A DNA stretch of 64,000 nucleotides from Perognathus longimembris pacificus (lineage: Eukaryota; Chordata; Mammalia; Rodentia; Heteromyidae): assembly GCF_023159225.1 (NCBI RefSeq), contig NC_063164.1:70851300-70915299 (forward strand). The letters are read 5' to 3'. The position numbers and the translations under genes were made by a program. The notes under the pieces were generated by a model. That model was not told the origin of the DNA. It saw only the letters and a program-made list of their open reading frames with translations, and ran no database searches. Positions within the stretch are counted from its first letter, which is position 1, and each line of letters starts with the position of its first letter. Shown piece after piece: positions 56,592-64,000 of this stretch.

Positions 56592-56724
56592 GGATTTTTT
56601 ATGTGTTGTGGGGAAAAAAAAGAATCTAATCCTTCTGTCAAATATAGTCAACAGTACTGGATACTCTAATACTCACTGATGTATTTCAACTTTGAATATT
56701 TAGCTAAGGAGAAAAATGTCTTAA

Positions 56725-57424
56725 AACATTTCAAAAAGAAATTGAAGCATATTTAAGGAAATGGAGAAACCACCCATGCTCTTGGTTGGGAAGAATTAAC
56801 ATAGTAAAAATGGCAATACTTCCCAGAGCAATTTGCAAATTCAGTGCAATACCCATCAAAGTCGCAACAACTTTCTTCAAAGAAATAGAGAAAGCAATCC
56901 TAAAATTCATATGGAATAATAGAAGACCCCTTAACAGCAAAAACGAACCTTAGTAGGAAGAATAATTCTGGAGGAATATCAATATAAAACTTCAAATTTT
57001 ATTACAAAGCCATAGCAATAAAAAACATCTTGGTACTGGCACAAGAATAAACCTGAGGACAAATAAAACAGAATAGAAGACCCGAGAATAAGCCCACAAA
57101 CATAACCACCTAATATTTGGTAACAGAGCCAAAAACACAAGATGGAAGAAAGACAGCCTCTTCAACAAATAGTACTGGCAAAATTGGCTATCCACATGCA
57201 GAAAACTGAAGCTATATCACCCTGTTCCAGAATCAATTCTAAATGGTTCAAAGGCCTCAATATAAGATCAGAAACCATGAAAGTATTAAAGGAAGAAGTA
57301 GAGGAAACAGTAGGCCTTCTAGGCATGGGTCAAAACTTCCTAAGTAAAGATCCAGAATCACAACAAATCAAAGGAAACTTGAAAGAAAAATCCAAGTACA
57401 GAGATAACCTTTTAATCACTTAGC
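56725..57424 (+). mobile_element. L1 ORF2 fragment, sense
   Basis: CATATTTAAGGAAATGGAG, TTGGGAAGAATTAACATAGT, CCCAGAGCAATTTGCAAATT, AAATTCATATGGAATAATAG, CTTGGTACTGGCACAAGAAT and AATTGGCTATCCACATGCAG are consecutive segments of L1 ORF2 between the RT domain and the C-terminus. Both ends are truncated, there is no 3' UTR or tail, and stops break the frame. The open frame at 57142-57423 is part of it. Confidence 0.85.
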
Positions 57425-58707
57425 AAATTACATTTTTGTTCAGCATCCCTCATTTTCTCACACAGATATGTGGACACACCTGTCTCACTGTAGCACTCTA
57501 AGCTAGAAATTGCACATGTATGTGTGAGTGCATGCTGTGACCTCACAGGGGTTTCATTTTCTCTTTCTTATTTCATAATTAAAATGCAGGTGCTATTGGA
57601 TAGATAGAGTTCTGAGTAAATTGCCTGTCAAGCAGGAGCCAGATTTCTAGTACTGTTTTGAGTAAGCCCGCTGTCTTTGGGAAGACCTGTGTGGCTACAG
57701 AGCCTGTATTTCTTGTGCAGAAGTCCCATGTCATCAGCAGCTACCCCCTTGGTGAAAACACCCTTCAGACATCTGTTCCCTTTGAGTTGATGCCACTCTA
57801 CAAAGTGTTTTATCCTTTCTACAAGACAAAACATGCTCAGCACAAAGTCCATTTCTGATTCAATGAGGGCCATAAAGAACATTCTTCTCAGAGGTAAATG
57901 ATCTAAAATGTAGAGGCTACAATGTTTTGCATTTTTCCACACTGGGCAGCATCTTATCATCAAAGGAAAGATTCCTATTGCCAGATCATGAACAGCTGAT
58001 GGTGTGTGCCTTAGTTAATTTACTGGCATGAAAAAGAAAAATTGAGGAGATCTAATAAGTGTTTTGGTTGACAGACAGGAGCCTTTCCATACAAGGCAGT
58101 GAGAAAGGCCTGGAAAAAGAAGTATTTTTCTGTATTTCTTTACTCTTTGCCCCAGGCAGTGCAGCCCCTGTCTTTGAATGAGGTCAGGTGCTTTGTTCTG
58201 GCCCACAATTTGTAGAGCATTGAAAGATTCCTGGAGGGGGGTTGTATCTTCAGTAGAAAATGGCTTTGGAGGAGAGAAGGGACCCCACACAGGCTGCCTT
58301 TTTATTTCCCAAAGGTAAAGACCCTCCAGGCTCTCAAGAAACTGGAGGGAGTTAACACCTGCTCCCAGAAAGAATGTACTCAGCCCCTCCAGTCACAGGT
58401 AGCTGACTTCCTGATGGGCAGAACTGGAGGCCCCTTTCAAAGAGAATTTCTGTCTCTCCACATCAATGGGAAATGGACAGTAGATAACTGTAAAATGTTT
58501 TTCAAGTTGAAAGGCAAGGCAGCAGTAACCCTCAAAGCACACAAAGAAAACTAACCCCTGAAAATGTCAAACATGTATATTGTGTGCAATCATTCGCTTT
58601 GGTACTTCAACATTACCTTTGATTGCATAAATATTTTCATTAATCATCAGATTGTACTCCAATAATAAAGGAAATTTGAGATGTGCAGAGTAAATTAATG
58701 TGATAAT
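57425..58707. other. single-copy DNA
   Basis: No repeat family is recognised. Facing frames at 57628-57963, 57658-57858 and 58015-58290 are not recognised. The less AT-rich 57.6-58.5 kb part could hide an old pseudogene or LTR, but no motif supports either. Confidence 0.35.

Positions 58708-58708
<1 letters not shown>

Positions 58709-58742
<34 letters not shown>
58709..58742 (+). repeat. (AT)n microsatellite
   Basis: A pure TA dinucleotide run of about 17 units. Confidence 0.97.
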
Positions 58743-58745
<3 letters not shown>

Positions 58746-59139
58746 GGTTAATGTGTGTGGCTACTGGAGAGTATATCATCTGGAGAATCGTGATCAATCA
58801 TAATAGCTGCTTTCATGCAGTAACTGTTTATTTGGAGAATAGGGGTGTGTATGCACATAACTCTCTAACAAATCAAGAAATCCCCACACATGTATGATGT
58901 AGCACAAGCATTAATGGAAATTGTCAATGTTCAGACTGTCAAGTGGAGAAATATGTGGGAGCCTTTTAGGAGTTCTTATATTATTGTGGAGGATATGAAT
59001 CTTACTCTGGGGATTTGAGCTTGGGAAATATGTCATTTATTCAACAATTTCAAATGAATTAATTCAGACTCTTAGAATGATCAAAAGGGAGTAAGTTTAC
59101 CTTTCTTCTCTGAGCATGTGGAAACAATGAATGAATATG
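58743..59139. other. single-copy DNA
   Basis: Nothing recognised. Confidence 0.4.
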
Positions 59140-59205
59140 GTAGAAGAAGGAAGAGAAGGAGGAGGAAGAGGAGGAAGAGAGGAGGAGGAAGAGGGGAGGG
59201 GGCTG
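59140..59205 (+). repeat. (GGA)n purine tract
   Basis: Imperfect GAGGAG/GAAGAG trinucleotide repeat; the minus-strand poly-Ser frame is an artefact. Confidence 0.93.
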
Positions 59206-59715
59206 GTCAGATATGGCCAAAGCCATCATTGGCCACATAGTGAGTTGTACTATCTGACATCTTGTCTTGATGGGCGTGCCTGAATTCCTATACAAAAGGA
59301 AGTCCCATTCCCAGGTTATGGGTGTTCTCAAATCCCTGGAGACAGGGATGGGCACTTGGCCTATAGATTATTGAACCTGTCAGTCAAGTGCCTGGGACTG
59401 GAATCTTCTTCTGCCCAGCACTCTAATGTGACCTTATTTAGGGTCAGACCAGGCCAGGTGCCATTATGCCATGCCACATGTATCTGTCTTCAGGTCCTGT
59501 GTCCTGTCTCCAGTCACCATGGCATCCCAAGTCAGCTCCACAGAGGAACTGAATTGGTCTGCTGTTACTGTGTTTGTTCTTTCTTTCTTCTCTGGCCTGT
59601 TTCCTGACAGTGTTAAGGGTATTTGCAGACTGCAGCCTTTCTAACAACTGGCTGCCTGCAGTCTGTTAATGTTCTAATAAAGCCTCTAAGCTTTGGTCCT
59701 TCAAAATGTTGCTTC
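59206..59715 (+). mobile_element. possible LTR or transcript 3' end
   Basis: This less AT-rich stretch ends with GTTCTAATAAAGCCTCTAAG (AATAAA at 59676-59681) followed by GTCCTTCAAAATGTTGC, which resembles the R-U5 part of an LTR. No TG...CA boundary or TSD could be set and no poly(A) run follows. It could equally be an old 3' UTR. Confidence 0.3.
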
Positions 59716-60231
59716 TCAGATAATTTACTATATAACAGAAGGAGAGGGGGAAGGGGAAGGGGAAGTGGAATGGGAAGGGAAAGAAGAAAAATGACAATCT
59801 AACCATCCTATAGTATAAAGGAAGCATTTCTGTGTGCCAGAAACAAAAAGGAAACATAAATTGTGGGTGCCTGTGTTCTAGAAAAAGGACTTTGTAGGTG
59901 AACAAGAGCTTCATCCCTGTGGAACCAGGAATTATATGTAATAAATCTAGAGCAGAGCCAGGTACTTACCTGATGCTTGTGTTGCTCAGGACTCTCCACT
60001 TTACTGGGACTATGGCTTCTAATGAAGCTGTGAGCCTGGGAAACAAAGAACAAAAGACAAAAATGTGACCTCCAGAATCTGAGCCACCTACCTGTAGACT
60101 TCATTCTCTCATAAGTGCAGCATATCTACAGCTCAATTAGAAACTTGTCCTGGGTTAGTAATAAGATTGACTTAGACAGAAACAACCTTCAAGCACTTAG
60201 AGAGAGAAAAGTTGAGAGAAGGTGCCCAAAT
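59716..60231. other. single-copy DNA starting with a GGGGAA purine tract
   Basis: AGGGGGAAGGGGAAGGGGAA at about 59740-59790, then unrecognised sequence. Confidence 0.4.
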
Positions 60232-60242
60232 AAGCCTGAAAA

Positions 60243-60447
60243 GGGCTGGGAGCATGGCCTAGTGGTAGAATGCTTGCCTCTTATACGTGAAGCCCTGGAT
60301 TCCATTCCTCAGGAGCACATACATAGAAAAAGCCAGAAGTGATGCTCTAGCACAAGTGGTAGAGTGCTGGCCTTGAGCAAAAAGAAGCCAGGGACAGTGA
60401 TCAGGCCCTGAGTTCAAGCCCCAGGACTAGCCAAAAAAAAAAAAAAA
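60243..60447 (+). mobile_element. dimeric ID + Geo SINE
   Basis: GGGCTGGGAGCATGGCCTAG to CCCCAGGACTAGCC with an A tail. The TSD AAGCCTGAAAA is at 60232-60242 and 60448-60458. GAGCAAAAAG variant, moderately diverged. Confidence 0.93.
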
Positions 60448-60458
60448 AAGCCTGAAAA

Positions 60459-61379
60459 CCAAAGTTCCAAAAGACAGTAGAAGTTTAGTTTCTTAAAGGA
60501 CAGCCAGTGTCAAAAGACTCAGAAGAATAATTCACTTCAACTAGATTTTATTTTACAGAATAGTTAAAAATAACATAATGGATTTGTTTTGTGGATCAAA
60601 GGCATAAATAAAGATGCTTATGAAAAAAGATGCTTATGCATTAGAGAAATAAATTAAGAACAGAAATAGGCAAAAATGAAATGTAAACGAGACAAATTAA
60701 ATCACATCCTCAGTTCCCACTTAGCTAGAAGAGCTAAGAGCCAACCTAAGTTCATAATTAGATTCCTTCACATACTTAGGAAAATATGATAAATCTGTGA
60801 GGCTTACATCACACTATAAAATGAGTAGAAGATTTCTATCAATAATCCATCCTGGCCCTACCTAATATCTTGTATAGGTCTTAAGGTACCCCATGAGGAT
60901 TAGAGTGTCAGGGATTAGACTAACACTGAAAACCCTCCTTCCAGAGATAAGCTTTCCTACATGCTACCCCAGAAATCATGTCACTGAACAGAATGCAACC
61001 AAAGAGGACAATGGTCATACCTCTCAAGACATTCACATCACCTTCGTATTTAAATACACAGGCTCCTAAGCTCTTAACCCAATTTTTTAATTCTCTTTAC
61101 CCAGGGTAAAGCTTAGAAAGTAGTAGTTTGAGCAAACTTCCCTGGAGAATCTTATGCAGCAGTCTCTACATTTGGGGAAAAATGATGTTTCTGATAATCC
61201 TCATCTTCAAGTGATGAAATCAGGGAGGAGTAGAGAGAATGAAATTTGCCCATGTTACAATGCTAATAGTTGCCAAAACAGAGATTAGGGCTTTGTTCTG
61301 AATATCCTTTAATCCATCTTTTTCTTAGCTAAAATCATTGATCTGAGATTTCTCTTTTATCCTAATGAAGGGTTTGGTG
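60459..61379. other. single-copy DNA with possible MIR core
   Basis: About 61205-61290 (TTCAAGTGATGAAATCAGGG, GAAATTTGCCCATGTTACAA) resembles a MIR core. The rest is unassigned. Confidence 0.35.
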
Positions 61380-62050
61380 CCTTAGTTGTTTTCTTTTTCA
61401 TTTTCATTTGGTTTAAAATATTTTAAAATTTTCTTTTGGAATTCTGTTTTGATGCCTGGATAATGTATAAGTTTCTTCTCTCCAATTATTTAGTAATTTC
61501 CTTATTGATTTCATCTTTACTTATAGTCAGGAAACACACTGTGCATGAAATAAACCTTTTAATTCATCGAGACTTGTTTCAAAATCCAAAAGACAGTATC
61601 TTGGCAAATATTCTGAGTGTCCTGAGGAAAAATGTGCATTTTTCTCTAAATGGATGAAATATTGCATAAATGTCAATCAGGTCAATAGGCTAGTAGTAGC
61701 ATCTCTTGCTAATTTTCTACCTATTCGATCCATTAGTTGTTGCAAGAAGGGTGGTTAGTTCCATGGCTGTGAGCTTGTCTATTTCTTCTTGTAGTTTTGA
61801 GTTTTGGCTTTATGTAATTCAAAGCGCTATTCTTAGCTATATAAATGATTAGGATTGATATACAACCATGCATCCCTTAATGACAGGGATATATTTTAAA
61901 AGATGTGTCATTAGGCCATTTTGTCCTTGTGCAAACAATGTACAATGTACTTGAACAGAATGAGATACTTATAACTCACAGCAACCTGAGTTGCTAGGAT
62001 TATAGGCATGAGCCATTGGCACTCCACATTTTCTACCTCTGGGAAAAAAA
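61380..62050 (-). mobile_element. ancient L1 (endonuclease-side ORF2), antisense, with B1-like scrap
   Basis: TGGCAAATATTCTGAGTGTC, ATAAATGTCAATCAGGTCAA, TCTTGCTAATTTTCTACCTA and TCTATTTCTTCTTGTAGTTT match the antisense text of ancient mammalian L1 ORF2 near its 5' part. A B1-like fragment (GTTGCTAGGATTATAGGCAT) follows at about 61985-62030. Confidence 0.7.
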
Positions 62051-62147
62051 AAAAACCAGGCCTTTATATTGGCCTTGTTTTCTTTTGTCTTGCATAAAAT
62101 TCTAAGTACATGTTTCTTTTAGTACTTTATAGGATTTTTTCCCATTA

Positions 62148-62752
62148 TCTTCTTTTTTTAAATTTTTATTATCAAACTGATGTACAGAGAGGTTACAGTT
62201 TCATACGTTAGGCATTGGATACATTACTTGTACTGTTTGTTACCTTGTCCCTCATACCCCCCCCTCCCCCTTACCCTCCCCCCCCAGGTGTTCAGTTCAC
62301 TTACACCAAACAGTTTTGCAAGTATTGCTTTTGTAGTTGTTTGTCTTTTTTTACCCTGTGTCTCTCAATTTTGGTATTCCCTTTCAATTTCCAAGTTCCA
62401 ATACCAGTATACACAGTTTCCAATATACTCAGATAAGATTACAGAGATAGTGTAGGTACAACCACAGGAAGGTGATACAAGAACATCATCAATAATAGAA
62501 GCTACAGATACACATGGGACGTTGAAAGTAGTTACAACTGTGATATAAAAATTGTCTCCATAACATGGAGTTCATTTCACTTAGCATCATCTTAGGTGTT
62601 CATAAGGGTATAGCTATTGGGCCTTGTGATGCTCTGCTATGACTTGCCTAAACCAGTACTAATTATTCCCAATAAGGGAGACCATAGAGTCCATGTTTCT
62701 TTGGGTCTGGCTCACTTCACTTAGTATAATTTTTTCCAAGTCCTTCCATTCA
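62148..62752 (-). mobile_element. younger L1 3' end, antisense
   Basis: A T run then TTATTATCAAACTGATGTAC, GGTTACAGTTTCATACGTTA, and onward to GGGTCTGGCTCACTTCACTT and TCCTTCCATT. It matches the 14.4-kb L1 almost base for base. It stops abruptly at 62752. Confidence 0.88.
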
Positions 62753-63683
62753 TACTATTCCCTTTAAAAATTTTGTAGTCATCCTTATCCATGCTATTCT
62801 ATAGATGATGTATCAAATTTTTCTGGCTGTATCTAGAATTTTACTCTATCCTTAGGTTTGAACATATTGATCATTGTGTAACTTGAATGTAGCCTTATTT
62901 CTATGTCATTGAACTTCTCATATCTTTCATATAATCTAGACACATTTTAGCCATTATTCTTTCACATGCGTCTTCTGCTTCTTCTTGTGCCCCTGTGGGA
63001 GACTACAATTTATAAGACTACTTAAAGTTTTTTTTCCCAATTAATTGAGTTTTGTTCTTTATTTCAACTTTTTTATCATCTATGTTTCATTATGAATAGT
63101 TTCTATTTCCTATGTCTTCATAGTCAGTTGATTTTTCTTTGGTAATGTACAATATGACATTGATCCTACCCAAAGTACTTTTATGTTAAAATATGTAGTT
63201 TTTACCTGAAGAAGTTTGATTGGCTTCCTTTTCATCTTTTAATTCTCTATAACAATCTTTACTCTTTCCTCTGGAGTTTTAGCACATGAATTCAGTTATA
63301 ACATGTTTTAATGTCCTTCATAATAAATTCTATAATTTGTGTTAGTTCTGGATCGTTTTGATTGGTTGATCTGTCTCCTCATGCTTTTTTGCAGGCCTGA
63401 GAACTTCTGGTTAGCCACAGAAATTTACTTCATTGGAGTCTGGATATTTGGAACTTTAAAATAAGTATTATTCTAACATTTAATAAAGTTTCTTGGAAAC
63501 AGCTTATTCCTGCCAGGTGTTACAAGATATTTTGTTAGGTGATATCAGAGCCAAATTTGGGGCTAAATTTTCCTACTATTGAGACACTACCATTCTGAAT
63601 ATGCAGTGCTCATTAATTATCAGGACTGGCCAGTGGAACTAGAGTCTACTCGCTGGTCTTTGTCATCACAAAGGTTCCCTCTG
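62753..63683 (-). mobile_element. probable ancient L1 5' region, antisense
   Basis: Text such as CTTGTGCCCCTGTGGGAGAC, GATTGGTTGATCTGTCTCCT and AGTTTCTTGGAAACAGCTTA resembles the antisense ORF1/5'-UTR side of ancient L1 elements. With 61380-62050 it would form one antisense L1 split by the younger insertion. The assignment is by eye and weak. Confidence 0.45.
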
Positions 63684-64000
63684 ACAAATTGCGCTGCGAT
63701 GAACATTGTTGTGCTGGTGGCTTTACTGTGATTTTGTTTGTGTTCTTTTGGATAGATACTCAAAAGTGGGGCTGCTGGGTCATAGGGGAGTTCTATATTT
63801 AGCCTTCTGAGGAATCTCCATACTGCTTGCCAGAGTGGCTGAACCAGTTTACATTCCCACCAACAATGAAGTAGGGTTCCCTTTTGGTCACATCCCCTCC
63901 AACAATTGTTGTTGTTAGTTTTCTTGATATATGACATTCTTACTGGGGTGAAATGGAATCTCAATGTTGTTTTGATTTGCATTTCTTGCCCCTTAGTAGA
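63684..64000 (-). mobile_element. younger L1 ORF2 C-terminal region, antisense, cut by window end
   Basis: CTGCGATGAACATTGTTGTG, GCTGCTGGGTCATAGGGGAG, ACCAGTTTACATTCCCACCA and CATTCTTACTGGGGTGAAAT are antisense ORF2 C-terminus. The minus-strand frame holds CWRGCDQKGTLLHCWWECK and LVQPLWQAVWRFLRRLNIEL, with the C-terminal Cys/His pattern intact. It starts without a T run at 63684, at a point 125 L1 bases beyond where the 62148-62752 piece stops. Confidence 0.88.

Larger units (their letters stand above)
55867..56634 (+). mobile_element. processed retrocopy insertion of PPIH mRNA
   Basis: The perfect 15-bp direct repeat AAGAATCTAATCCTT occurs at 55867-55881 and 56620-56634. Between them are a short 5' UTR (GGTCCGGGTCGGAGCC), an intronless coding region (55898-56431), a 3' UTR with the AATAAA signal at 56586-56591, and a poly(A) run at 56614-56621. 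These are all the marks of L1-mediated retroposition of a spliced, polyadenylated mRNA. The undecayed TSD suggests a fairly recent event. Confidence 0.97.

Overview
This window looks like intergenic or intronic DNA from a rodent nuclear genome. It is AT-rich, CpG-poor except at one island, and full of retrotransposon debris. The best taxonomic clue is a SINE present in about 15 copies. Its left half is an ID-type monomer derived from tRNA-Ala, with a clear A box and a GGTTCGA-type B box. It is joined to a second, unlike monomer and ends in an A tail. From memory this is the IDL-Geo architecture described from geomyoid rodents (kangaroo rats, pocket mice, pocket gophers). I infer a geomyoid rodent with moderate confidence. 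B1-containing composite SINEs, rodent-type L1 elements and a class II ERV solo LTR agree with a rodent.

Layout. 1-14 kb: mostly single-copy sequence with a long CT microsatellite, a cluster of SINEs at 1.4-2.1 kb, and old repeats near 8 kb and 12 kb. 14.3-19.6 kb: a dense retroelement block holding two separate L1 insertions, each with an inverted 5' part and its own target-site duplication (TSD), with a 483-bp solo LTR between them. 19.6-37.6 kb: single-copy DNA with scattered SINEs, truncated L1 3' ends, L2/MIR-like remnants and microsatellites. 37.6-38.7 kb: a roughly 1-kb retroinsertion with a 17-bp TSD that carries SINEs inside it and looks like a copied untranslated transcript. 45.3-46.4 kb: the only CpG island, with divergent CCAAT boxes and a strong minus-strand splice donor, probably the promoter and first exon of an unidentified gene. 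49.4-54.1 kb: ancient and younger L1 fragments. 55.87-56.63 kb: an intronless PPIH (cyclophilin H) retrocopy with an uninterrupted 177-codon frame, poly(A) and a perfect 15-bp TSD. 56.7-64 kb: an L1 ORF2 fragment, a possible LTR, single-copy DNA and nested antisense L1s running off the window end.

The PPIH retrocopy is the only open frame I recognise as a cellular protein. Other open frames are microsatellite read-through, L1 or SINE fragments, or chance frames in the CpG island. I found no multi-exon gene, tRNA, rRNA or CRISPR array. Ordinary exons cannot be excluded without alignment. I found no convincing new biological system. The points most worth checking are the intact PPIH retrocopy, the orphan CpG-island promoter, the SINE-bearing retrocopy, the two inverted L1s, and the right-half module shared by two otherwise different SINE families.
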